A stretch of 20,096 bases of DNA from Priapulus caudatus (Eukaryota > Priapulida > Priapulimorpha > Priapulimorphida > Priapulidae). Position 1 is the first letter of the stretch, and each line of letters starts with the position of its first letter. Location of the stretch: assembly GCF_000485595.1 (NCBI RefSeq), contig NW_014578151.1, positions 72,829-92,924 of the forward strand. The letters are read 5' to 3'. The notes below the pieces were generated by a model. The model was given only the letters and a program-made list of their open reading frames with translations, made no database searches and was not told the origin of the DNA. The translations under genes were made by a program, and so were the position numbers. Below are positions 1 through 12,921 of the stretch, one piece after another.

Positions 1-58
1 CTGCTGCTGCTGCTGCTGCTCTGCTGCTGCTGCTGCTGCTGCTGCTCTGCTGCTGCTG

Positions 59-93
<35 letters not shown>

Positions 94-133
94 ACTACTA
101 CTGCTACTACAGCTGCTGCTACTGCTGCTGCTG
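1..133 (+). repeat. (CTG)n trinucleotide microsatellite
   Basis: The window opens with a nearly uninterrupted CTG tract, with a few ACT/CT interruptions. It may continue upstream of the window. It lies in what would be the last intron of the PPTC7-like gene whose terminal exon starts at 710. No reading frame of the tract connects to a recognisable protein. Confidence 0.95.
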
Positions 134-709
134 CATGCTGGCGTGGCGATGACGGTTGTATCTAAGCAGCATTGTCACGTTATGTGCGGTCTCTCGCTCT
201 CTTGCGAGCGTTTCCGCTCCCTCTAACTCTCTCTTCCCCCTCTCCCTCCTTCACTCTCTCTTACACATTCTCTCTCTCCCTTTCCATCTTTTTCTTATCT
301 TGTTGATGTTGATCTCTGATTGTTTATGCAGATGACAATACTTTCAATACTTCAACAGAGATGCCAACCACTACGATTTATCCGTATTTTATACGAATTT
401 CGATTCCTTTTGCACCACCACGACCAGTTTGTATCAAACTACGAATTTCACTGTGATAGAAAAAAAAATTTTGTTGTAAATTTATTGTCATTTTTGACCC
501 TCAGAATGCAGGAAATTGCATCTCAGAATCAAACAATTTTCCGGGGGGGCATGCGTGACCCTCGAACTACTAATTTGAAGGCCAGAAACTACAGATTGCT
601 TCAAATATGTGTTGGCATCTCTGCTTCAATTCAATTCCCACATTGCTCTCTGTCTCTCCATCCATCCGTCTGCCTCTGCATCTCACTGCGTCGAATTCGG
701 CTCTTGCAG
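134..709 (+). other. Presumed last intron of the PPTC7-like gene (3' part)
   Basis: No conserved coding sequence was found here. A CT-rich stretch lies at about 182-295. The region ends in a pyrimidine-rich acceptor (CTCTTGCAG at 701-709) directly before the terminal exon. I looked for the preceding PP2C exon (the motif around the ATDGLFDN box) and did not see it, so that exon must lie upstream of the window. Confidence 0.6.
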
Positions 710-765
710 GTGGAAAACCAGATGACATCACGGTGGTGCTGGCGTCGGTGACCTTGAATGACTAA
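710..765 (+). CDS. PPTC7: PPTC7-like mitochondrial PP2C phosphatase, terminal exon (partial gene)
   Basis: After the acceptor TTGCAG the exon reads, with one base carried from the previous exon, (G)GKPDDITVVLASVTLND followed by TAA at 763-765. GGKPDDITV is the conserved C-terminal block of PP2C/SpoIIE-type phosphatases; its Asp residues belong to the metal-binding set. A protein that stops about ten residues after this block is characteristic of PPTC7/T-cell-activation PP2C-like proteins. In other animals PPTC7 is a mitochondrial matrix phosphatase that restrains mitophagy and supports mitochondrial metabolism. Only these 18 residues are visible, so the PP2C call is firm and the PPTC7 assignment is an inference from the motif plus the short tail. 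The rest of the gene lies upstream of the window. Confidence 0.72.
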
Positions 766-1565
766 TGAAGGTCGTCTCGCCGCGGGGGAACACTAGTTGC
801 CGTTGCCATCGGTTCGTGCCGCGTTCCGGGAATTCCAGACGTCGTCGCAAAACTCGGAACTCTCGCTGGGATCGCCATGGCAACCGTCGGACTCCGACGA
901 CCCATCCAGCGTCCGTCTGCGGATGTTGATGCTTCGAGGGGGAAGTCGGTGGCGGCGTTTCGCGCGCTGTGCGCTTCTCGAATCCGGGACGAACCCACCT
1001 TGCCGCTGCCGGACACAGTCGCCGATGTTTCATAGGAAACGTGGAAATTGCTGGGATCTGGGATAGCGTGTTCCTTTCTGAGGGTGTTCTCCGGAACGAT
1101 CTCTCCCACTGAGGGTCTGGTTTTCCCCCGAAAAGAGGAACACTACTGTGATGTTATTGTAGGATGCAGTCAGAGCGTGCTTTCTTTCTCTCTGGTGGCG
1201 TGGCACCAGGGTTCGAATTTTGGGTGAAAATCTAGTGGACAGCAGGACCACCAACTTCAGAAAGTTGGTGGTCCTGCACAAAAGTTGGTGGTCCGCTTAT
1301 TTACTAGCAGTGAGTAACAAAATAGTATACAAAAATAACCATTGGCATTAACAGCATAGATGTAACTTAGAGTTGGTTAAATAATATATCTCAAGCTCTA
1401 GGAATGCTGGGGGAGCTTGTGGGAAAGGTTTTACTTTCGTTTTTTTTCTCCCCAGTCCACGGTACCCCCATGCATAGATCAATGCTGCTGCACATCTGCA
1501 AAGTTACAAGTGCCTATAGAATCTTGATACAGTTAACATTGCTTCTAGATATCTAACTGAATAAA
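766..1565 (+). other. Presumed 3' UTR of the PPTC7-like gene
   Basis: GC-rich sequence follows the stop codon directly to about 1110 and then turns AT-rich. The several 80-115-residue open frames here match nothing I know and overlap each other on both strands. A candidate polyadenylation signal AATAAA lies at 1560-1565. The UTR assignment rests on position only. It includes the hairpin at 1242-1277. Confidence 0.4.
1242..1294. repeat. Perfect 16-bp hairpin plus third copy of the arm
   Basis: The left arm at 1242-1257 and right arm at 1262-1277 pair perfectly around a 4-nt loop (CAGA). The core word AAGTTGGTGGTCC of the right arm is repeated directly at 1282-1294. It lies in the presumed 3' UTR of the PPTC7-like gene. 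Confidence 0.85.
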
Positions 1566-3001
1566 AATAGTCCACTTTCTACGTAAAGAAAAGTGCCGAA
1601 TTCAGTTAACAGCTTTGATTACGTGCATGTCAGGTATCACTGGTCGTGCCCTCACTCCCCACGATAACCCCTGCGACATATGAACTTATTGTTATGCGGT
1701 CATAAAAACACTGGGGTCATGCCGCAATCGATTTCTTAGACTGTCACGAGGTTTTGTTCGTGTGGCGAATCATGCGTTGAGGGAGTTCATGCCCTCGGCT
1801 CTAGATGTTTTGGATACCCCGTCTACACTCAGGAACCGAGCATATTAGAATGCGCTCCCGTTTACAAGTCTGTCTAAACAGCCGTTGCGATAACCGTAGT
1901 ATTTCAGCGTAATATGAGGGGAAAAAGTGCCGGTCAGGAGGACCGGCAGTTTCGTAGAGATTGTGGCCGAAGCAAAAACTTGGTGGCCTCGGGCCTCCGG
2001 GTTGGCACCAATTTCGAACGCTGCGTGGCGCGCACCCGCTTTCACGTAGGCGCCCGAAATCCAACGCTCGTCCGTAGAGTCTGATTTCTATGTTACGGAA
2101 TTCCGGTTTCCGAGTTGATTCTGGGATCTTCGGGACCAGATTCCATTTTGGAGTTCCTAGGACCGGACTTTGTTCCGGAATGACCGGGCTCTACTCCATC
2201 TGTATTCCCTAGTACTCGGAGCTTGCTCAATTACTGGGAAATTCTGGATTATGGAGGGGATGGGAGAGGGGTCATGCTTGTGTAGTATGGAGTACTGGTA
2301 GACTTTAACGATCTCACCTAAGCCCTGATTAAGCTTGACTTAAGGTTTAACATTTTGCACGTCAGTGCAATTATAAATATATCGAAGCGTATCGAACGCT
2401 AGATAATAATGTAAATATAACTTAATTAATATTGTGTGCTAACCCAATGAGAAGCGCTATGAGATCGTACGGGGGTGGGGGGGTGCGGATATTCGGGGGA
2501 TGGGCAGCAGAGGGTAGAGTTCTGAATTGGAGAGTTTAGATTGTGGGCAACCTTACAGAGAGATTCTACGAAGAGAGAGGTGACTCTAATCTAGTGACTG
2601 ACTCTGAATACGTCTTGGAGAAGATTACCACCTCTCCCCTCGCCCTACTCGGCCTTCGATAAAGTTGCTTGGAAGATCAAAGCTAAGTCGGTCTGTATGG
2701 GTGGTGTATGCCAGAACGTCAAACAAGTGGCACTTTGGTACTCAGCAGAGTTTTTAGAACTTTCCGTCGCAACAACGATTGGCTGGGGCAGGGGCAAAGG
2801 TGAATGGAGGGAGGGGGTATTTTCATCCTGATCTCTGTGTGCAATTCGTTTTCGGAGTCGTTAGCAATCGTTGCTCGTTAATCGCACGTCTGGTAATTAT
2901 TTAACGGAGAAATAGTTGTGCGGTTTTGTAATCTAGGTGCGTTGAGCTGATGCTGGTTACTTGGAAAAGGCTTAAAAGCATATCGGCGCATTTTGACAGG
3001 G
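1566..3001. other. Intergenic, no gene seen
   Basis: No exon-like sequence with recognisable protein similarity on either strand. A short inverted pair TGCCGGTC/GACCGGCA lies near 1928-1950, and a G-rich run lies at about 2470-2485. Open frames at 1801-2064 on the minus strand are short and unlike any family I know. Confidence 0.5.
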
Positions 3002-3010
3002 TTTATGGCG

Positions 3011-3270
3011 TTATAGAGGGCGCTAGCTATAACTTGTACCTGTGGCGATGTATCGCCACAGGTAGTGGAGATTATAGAGGGCGCTATCTATGACGTGGGA
3101 ACATGGCGATGTTTTATGGCGAATATGTGTGATTATAGAGGGCGCTGTCTATGACCTGCGAATGTGGCGATGTGTTATGGCGAGTATATGTGATTGCAGA
3201 GGGCGCCGTCTATGACGTAGGAGCGTGGCGATGTATAGTGACAGGTAGTGGTGACCATAAGGGTGCTGTA
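3011..3270 (+). repeat. 61-bp-period tandem satellite, about 4.3 copies
   Basis: Units begin at 3011, 3072, 3133 and 3194, and a partial, more diverged unit begins at 3255, so the spacing is exactly 61 bp. Each full unit starts TTATAGAGGGCGCT (TTGCAGAGGGCGCC in copy 4) and carries a central TGGCGATGT block. Copy 1 contains a near-perfect palindrome: CCTGTGGCGAT (3039-3049) and ATCGCCACAGG (3052-3062). Copies differ by substitutions, so the array is not very recent. Confidence 0.9.
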
Positions 3271-3280
3271 CCGCGTAGCG

Positions 3281-3867
3281 ACGGGTTTTCACAGATAGCG
3301 AGAAGTCGCGCACGCCGTTGGCTCACAATCCACAATGCACATGACGTACGTCATTATAAAATAGACGAGTAATGTACTTGTAAATATAGGTAACAAAATA
3401 GGGTAGATGAAGGAATCGACTGTAGAGAGAGTGTACATATGTACGCGTCGTCCCGAATGATGAGTGAAGGCTAACGGATAGCCCGCACGACTTTGCTGTA
3501 ATATAGTAATAATGTAAGTGTGATAGTGCGGTAGTACGATGGGCAGTGCACACGACTGGTGCGCAGTGGATCTGAGAGTATTTGTCTGTACGCGCGTGAT
3601 TTTGTAGATGTACACCTGCGTTGTCGTTGGGCAGCTTATGCTTAACCCCCCATAAGCTTAAGCTTATGCTTACCATTAGTAGCCGGTCCGAAGAGCTGAA
3701 TCAATCACTGATCGTAGGTGCGTGTGCACGAGCGCCGGTATCAGTGTAAGCAGCGCCGATCATGTGTGCGCGAGCGCGCGTGTGTGTGTGTGCTTAGCGT
3801 AGAGCCAATGTGTGGAGTGAAAAGTGTAAAGTGTTGCAGCAAAAATGCGCACAGTACGTAGTCATTA
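3281..3867. other. Intergenic, no gene seen
   Basis: AT-rich unique-looking DNA. A small inverted/direct AGCTTATG-CTTAA cluster lies at 3633-3672, and a short (GT)n run with CG dinucleotides at about 3769-3791. No exon was recognised. Confidence 0.45.
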
Positions 3868-3941
3868 CTGTACACCAAGGAGCTACATATAACTATATAT
3901 ATATATACATATATATATATATTTAGCTCCTTGCTGTACAC
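3868..3941. mobile_element. 58-bp hAT-like micro-MITE with 8-bp target duplication
   Basis: A 58-bp insertion at 3876-3933 has perfect 10-bp terminal inverted repeats, CAAGGAGCTA (3876-3885) and TAGCTCCTTG (3924-3933). They enclose an AT-dinucleotide core. It is flanked by exact direct repeats CTGTACAC at 3868-3875 and 3934-3941. An 8-bp duplication and termini beginning CA are typical of the hAT superfamily. The identity at both ends suggests a fairly recent insertion. It has no coding capacity, so any movement would need a transposase from elsewhere. Confidence 0.75.
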
Positions 3942-4006
3942 CACATCAACGATACAGTGGCGCCATCTCTTGGTAGTAATTGGTCAGTGTTAAGTAAAGC
4001 GTGTAC

Positions 4007-4038
<32 letters not shown>

Positions 4039-4039
4039 G
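4007..4039 (+). repeat. (GT)n-(GA)n compound microsatellite
   Basis: GTGTGTGTGTAG runs into about ten GA units. Simple sequence in AT-rich intergenic DNA with no associated gene. Confidence 0.9.
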
Positions 4040-5084
4040 TAGATAGAGAGTTTTGATGCACAAGTAGTGGGTTCTTGTAAAGCCAGTGACGAGCTACGCG
4101 CACAACACAGACTGTTTGCCAGGGTACTATTACGATCAATCTTATATTACATTCGTGATCAGCACGGCATCTGCTGCACGTAGTGGTAGAGCGAAATAAT
4201 GAGAGTCTCACGAAAAAACTGCGAAGAACTAAGCAAGAGCCCAATTACACGGACCTCAACTGTTGTTGACCATCTGTCCGATTGTTCATGTATTATAATT
4301 ATCATATATATATATATATTAATATTTATGTGTGCAGGGCTGTAGCCTCCAGGGGGCGAGCAAGGAGGGCAATTTTATCTTTTTTGGGGGGATTGGAAAA
4401 AATGTGATTATTGGTAAAATAGATGTGACGAAGCCTACAACAGTATATCGTCATGCCTCCGTCAGGACGCATGGCATATCGTCAGGCATACAAAAGTGTT
4501 CTCTCGTCGTTATTCAGTTCGGTCGTGAAATTTAGCCCCCTCGGTCACCTAAGTATTTGAACAAGCTACCACCTTGCATGCGTGTTATATTTGTCTCCAT
4601 TAACTCCTGATATATATATATATATATGTTCTATATATATATATATACGGTATATACCTATATATATATATACGGTATATATATACATGTTCTATGCACA
4701 GCTTACCAATGACAGGAACGTGTTGTTTATGATTTATGATTATATATTTTCCCTGAAAATGTCATCGTCATATCTGTGAAAATTAAACAATTGCTCATTC
4801 GTAATACTAATGGACTCGTGTTACTTGTGATGCTTTTGTGTATATATATTATAGATTATAGATGCAATCGACATTAGCACATACGGTACGTTATATAGTT
4901 ACCCCTTCTCGTGATGCGCTGTCCCAATACGACACAAGTTATTAAAAAGCGACGAATTAAGTTCAAACCGCGATAGCGAAAATAGATTTCAAATCGCACA
5001 CGACCGATATTATCGATACGTGATCGATATCCTCAGAGATACCCTAACCCCCACGCACCCACTAGTCTAACTGATACGCTCTCT
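4040..5084. other. Intergenic, no gene seen; AT microsatellites
   Basis: A (TA)n run lies at about 4301-4320, and a larger TA-rich block with two ACGGTATATA words at 4608-4687. Between 4335 and 4555 there is sequence with mixed composition (CCTCCAGGGGGCGAGC near its start, TTAGCCCCCTCGG near its end) that could be transposon debris; I cannot assign it. The 67-codon open frame there is not recognisable as a gene. Confidence 0.4.
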
Positions 5085-5089
5085 CTCAT

Positions 5090-5138
5090 TACGTCATGGT
5101 ATGACGTCACTTGATGACGTCACGGTCCGGTGACGTCC
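5090..5138. promoter_or_regulatory. Cluster of CRE (CREB/ATF) sites
   Basis: Two full palindromic TGACGTCA elements lie at 5102-5109 and 5115-5122, 13 bp apart. They are flanked by partial matches TACGTCA (5090-5096) and TGACGTCC (5131-5138). TGACGTCA is the consensus CREB/ATF binding site. No open gene start was identified next to it, so the target, if any, is unknown. Confidence 0.5.
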
Positions 5139-5344
5139 GGTTGCTGTGAGATGGGAGTTGACTTGTCAGCATTGCTATTAATACGTCAAGTCGTCGTCAG
5201 CAGCTACATACAGTACACACGCGGGGCCATGGGTGGCGAGGGGAAAGTGGAGCGGGGCAGTTGTACCGCGTGGTTGTACACAGTGTGAAACGGGGTTATT
5301 TCTATAGCATCCGGCCAGCTTTGGCGGTCTCTCGGTGGGTGGTG

Positions 5345-5452
5345 GGGGAGGGGCTGACTGTTTACGTAGTCTCTTCTCGTAGGTGGTGGGGGAGGGGCTG
5401 ACTGTTTACGTAGTCTCTTTTCGGGGGGAGGGGCTGACTGTTTACGTAGGCT
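5345..5452 (+). repeat. Three copies of a GGGGAGGGGCTGACTG / TTTACGTAG unit
   Basis: The word GGGGAGGGGCTGACTG followed by TTTACGTAG recurs near 5345, 5391 and 5425, with variable TCTCTT-type spacers. These are imperfect tandem duplications with a G-rich half and a TTTACGTA half. Confidence 0.85.
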
Positions 5453-5569
5453 TGTCTCGTTACGCAGTTTTCCTCTCGCGTTTCTGTACAAGGATGAGGG
5501 AGGGAGGGGGCGACCGGTTATTTTCGGGACGCAGATCGAGTTATACCATGACGAGGAAAGAGGGAGAGA

Positions 5570-5815
5570 GGGAGGAGGAGGTTAGGGAGAGGAGGAGGAG
5601 GTTAGGGAGAGCAGGAGGAGGTTAGGGCGAGGAGAAGGAGGAGTTGGGGAAGGCGTGGGGGATGATGGGAGGGCGGGTAGGAGGAGGGGAAGGCGTGGGA
5701 GATGAGGGGAGGGCGGGTAGGAGGAGGGGAAGGCGTGAGAGATGAGGGGAGGGCGGGTAGGAGGAGGGGAAGGCGTGGGAGATGAAGGGAGGGCGGGTAG
5801 GAGGAGGGAAGGGGA
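5570..5815 (+). repeat. Purine/G-rich minisatellites (20-bp and 40-bp periods)
   Basis: The first block has a 20-bp period, with GTTAGGGAGA/GTTAGGGCGA at 5581, 5601 and 5621. It runs into a second block with an exact 40-bp period, in which the word AGGCGTG begins at 5651, 5691, 5731 and 5771. The plus strand is almost pure purine, with many GGG runs. Open frames read through it on both strands (rich in Ser/Pro/Leu on the minus strand) are products of the repeat. Confidence 0.92.
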
Positions 5816-5830
5816 GGACGGGGCCGGTAA

Positions 5831-6440
5831 GGAGGAGGAAAAGGAAAGAAGGTTGTAGTTCAATCGGCTGCCAATAAACTTTCCGTCAAGTAAAAATAGA
5901 GAGACCCTCACTTCTATAGGTTTCATCGTCTGTTTCCATATGCCATGTCCTGACCTGCGAGATTCGTGTTTGTAAACAATTACTGCAAAGGCTTACTCTC
6001 CATCCTAGGCAAGGCTCCAGGGCAAGGATGAGAATAGCATGAATGTATATAGCCCGAGGAGGGGGAGAAGTGGCATGGGGTCTCGTGGAGAATGTGGGCG
6101 CTGCGGGTGGTTGCCTCGATCACTTCTAATTACTTATGGCTGTCATTAATTACGTAACGCGGGTGGAGACTGTATAGGCTTACGTTGTAACACTGCGCGA
6201 TCTATCTAAGAAGTTAGGATAATTAGAATGATATTGAAACATTAGAAAATGCAATATTAAATAATAAATGAAAAACAATTAAGGAAAAATAAAACGTAAA
6301 AAGTTTTACAGAATGGTAGGTATTCGAAGCGTTGTTCTCTCTTTCTTTGGGGAGGGGGGGGGGACTATAACGTCTACTACGCTACCGACTAAGCCATTAC
6401 TCAAGTGTGATTTTTTTTCTGTGCAAGATAGCTATGTGGT
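5831..6440. other. Intergenic, no gene seen
   Basis: AT-rich sequence with a G homopolymer-like run at about 6350-6363. No exon, tRNA or transposon end was recognised. Confidence 0.45.
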
Positions 6441-6443
6441 GTA

Positions 6444-6521
6444 GGTACTATCTCTATAAGGCGTGGGTACTATCTCTATAATATAATCTAAATATCATAT
6501 CTAAGATTATATTATAGAGAT
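6444..6521. repeat. AT-rich perfect hairpin (18-bp stem) with adjacent direct repeat
   Basis: The left arm at 6472-6489 (ATCTCTATAATATAATCT) pairs perfectly with 6504-6521 around a 14-nt loop. In addition GGTACTATCTCTATAA occurs twice, at 6444-6459 and 6466-6481, so the left arm is partly a copy of the preceding sequence. It may be a transposon remnant or a structured transcript element. Confidence 0.75.
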
Positions 6522-7006
6522 CAGTGGCGCGTAATCATTCCTTGCCATAAATGTGAGGGCGCTGTAGTCGCTTGCTCTCTCATTATTTAAAAAAATAACT
6601 GTAATATTATACAAGACATTTATATAATATAAATTTATTATAGGATATGTGTGCCCATTGCAATTTCTCCACAATATATTCTAGAAGGTAATAAAAATAG
6701 TTGTTTTCCGCGTCCACGCTTCCATTGTGTGAATCATGGGATATCTAGACATCACCATGTGGAAACATTGTTGGCATGCGCCGAGAACACTTATCGTTGA
6801 GTAATGTTAGCGTTAATGTAGTGTTAGTATATTTATTTCTATTCAGAGCGTAAACTATTCAAATAGCCTAACCAAATAAAATAAAAGGGACTACATCGAA
6901 GTTGGAGAGAGGCAAAGTTGATCAAATACACACAGGTCAACACTGCAGAACAGTGCAGCACTTGGCAGTGCACTGTGCATGCAGATCGCAGTAGAAAATA
7001 TTCAAG
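6522..7006. other. Upstream region and presumed promoter/5' UTR of the FASTKD-family gene
   Basis: No coding sequence was seen. Immediately before the start codon there is a small inverted repeat, ACAGTGCA (6950-6957) and TGCACTGT (6969-6976), within a run of CAGTGC words. An in-frame TAG at 6992-6994 fixes the upstream limit of the reading frame. No TATA box or initiator could be assigned with confidence. Confidence 0.4.
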
Positions 7007-11076
<4,070 letters not shown>

Positions 11077-12191
11077 ATCGTCGATTACACGAACGCACGA
11101 CATTTATCTTATCTGTCAGTCTTCGAATTGTAATTAGTAAGGTCTCTGTCGTCCCGATACCATGCGTATTACCTACGAAACAGTCAGTCGCACACGGCAA
11201 ATTACTTTGGTGTTAGTGCAGCTGTATATGTGGTAGCATAACGTTCACTCTGTGACGACAGTGAGATGATACGAGGGGTGATCCATGAACAGATAAATGT
11301 AACGCTGTATCTATGCATTTATAAGCATCAGTTTTTGTGTAAACGTAGTCTGTGTGCTCAGTGAGTAACCATAACGTTCTCTCTCTATGACGAAACAGAG
11401 ATTATACAAGATAAGTCGAACAGATAAATCAAATGCTATAGATACGTTCAAGAGCTAATAATACCATGTTACGCTCGTACAATCATAAAACATGGTGCAA
11501 TGATTAAATATCGAGTGATAGTTGTTGAAGACGATCGATGATCGGCATGTTTTATTGTACAGATATAATAATAATAAAGAATAAAGAATAATAGAGAGTT
11601 GTTCTCTATGCGAGTAGGGTGTGAAATGTACACTCGTTGTTTATGTGGACTTGTTATTTTGTACAGTATAATGAGTGATAGTTGAACACGAGCCATCTTG
11701 AGTAAATGAAGTCTGCCAGTCTGCCAGTGTTCTGGTTGTTTTAATATTTGTGATTGTGTTGTCAAATGATTTGTTTGGAAGATTTCCAAAAAATTTGGAA
11801 GTTGCCGAGAAAAAAGGAAAATCCAGTACTTACAATGAATAAGAACACTAACATTTGAATTAAGAAGGAACAGAGTAAATAGAATTATATATATATACAT
11901 ATATATCGAAATTTTTTATTAGAGTCAAAATTTTATAGTATATCTTGAAACCCAATAAAGGACCAACAACGAATTATAAAGACCATGATTGAAATATTAC
12001 CCTGGTAGTCCAAAATATTATCTCAACTCTAACACATAGGTTTCAGGAAAATTCTGTATATAAAATATCGTACAATATAGATTACCGTGTAAGGATGAAT
12101 GACCACTCTACGATGGAGGCATGGCAGTGAATGGGTGTAACGATAGAAATGTAAACTTTGGTGCAAGTTGTTAGGAATGAGTAAACACTAA
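11077..12191 (+). other. FASTKD 3' UTR and intergenic DNA; poly(A) signals
   Basis: Two overlapping candidate poly(A) signals AATAAA lie at 11573-11578 and 11580-11585, about 500 bp after the stop codon. A diverged direct repeat (CATAACGTTC...GAACAGATAAAT) occurs at 11237 and again at 11370, with a period of 133 bp. No further exon was recognised on either strand. Confidence 0.5.
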
Positions 12192-12435
12192 AGGGGGGCT
12201 TATGTCGAGCTTGCGAGCCGACTAGACTGGAAGCAACTGGCTGGAATTCACTGCGACTGCAGTGCTTAAGTCGGTCGACTGCGACGCGACTGCCTGCGAC
12301 TGGCCGCCACTAGTTGCTCGGAATAGAACAGCGGGCAACTGGACGCAACTAGTCGCTGCCGATCGCTTCCAGTTGTTCGAAATCCAGTTGCTTCCAGTCG
12401 AGTCGGCTCGCAAGCCCGACATAAGTCCCCCTTAA
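12189..12435. mobile_element. PIF/Harbinger-like MITE, 241 bp
   Basis: The element at 12192-12432 has about 49-bp terminal inverted repeats. The left begins AGGGGGGCTTATGTCG and the right, read inward, begins AGGGGGACTTATGTCG; both continue through GCTTGCGAGCCGACT to GACTGGAAGCAACTGG. It is flanked by TAA at 12189-12191 and 12433-12435, matching the 3-bp TWA duplication of PIF/Harbinger elements. A longer direct match, AAACACT (12183-12189 and 12435-12441), allows an alternative reading as a 7-bp duplication. The interior is made of repeated CTGCGACT/GCAACTGG words. No transposase is encoded. Confidence 0.7.
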
Positions 12436-12921
12436 AACACTGAAAATATTTTGCCATAAACATTTCCGATGGAATAAATTTACAGCTTAAATGTAAAACA
12501 ATATCTCTACCCATGTCACTATAAATAAACGCTATATTCTCATATATCTATAAATACAGTCCAGAAAGGACGATGTGACAAAACTAAATAGATTAGTCTA
12601 TTTAGGACTACTAGAAATATATAGTGGGTGTGCTCGCACGTTGATCACCCATCTCTGCATACTGACTATATGAGGTATATGGTATACGATTATTCGTAAC
12701 GTTATATAACTAGTATATATCAAAAACTAAAGAATTCTTCTTGAGGCAGTTGAAATGGATGGGTCACTGTTGCACGTCGTCGAAAGCCGACGATTGCGGG
12801 AATATTTTTACATAAAACTAGTGGTCGAGTGGTCATGAGTTCTGGCTACGCTCTCTCTCTCTCCCTCTCTCCTTCTCAAGCCTTCTCTTCTCTCGCACAG
12901 TCAGAGTCACCCTGCTGTTCA
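12436..12921 (-). other. Presumed 3' flank/UTR of the psq-DDE gene
   Basis: AT-rich DNA downstream (in minus-strand sense) of the 1207-codon ORF. A short CT microsatellite lies at 12848-12872. I did not find a canonical AATAAA on the minus strand here, so the transcript end is undetermined. Confidence 0.4.

Noticed and set aside
320-751. 143-residue plus-strand open frame overlapping the PPTC7 terminal exon
   Set aside because: No recognisable domain; it crosses the intron acceptor at 709 and reads the terminal exon in the wrong frame relative to GGKPDDITV.
3011-3270. CRISPR-like direct repeats
   Set aside because: Units are contiguous and diverge throughout, with no constant repeat alternating with unique spacers, in an animal genome.
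3151-3372. 73-residue plus-strand open frame starting in the 61-bp satellite
   Set aside because: About half of it is repeat-encoded (MTCECGDV.. / YDVGAWRC.. copies) and the unit length, 61, is not a multiple of three, so the frame cannot be a periodic protein.
5383-5926. Open frames through the G-rich minisatellites (Ser/Pro-rich on the minus strand)
   Set aside because: Low-complexity products of the 20- and 40-bp repeats, with no start context or domain support.
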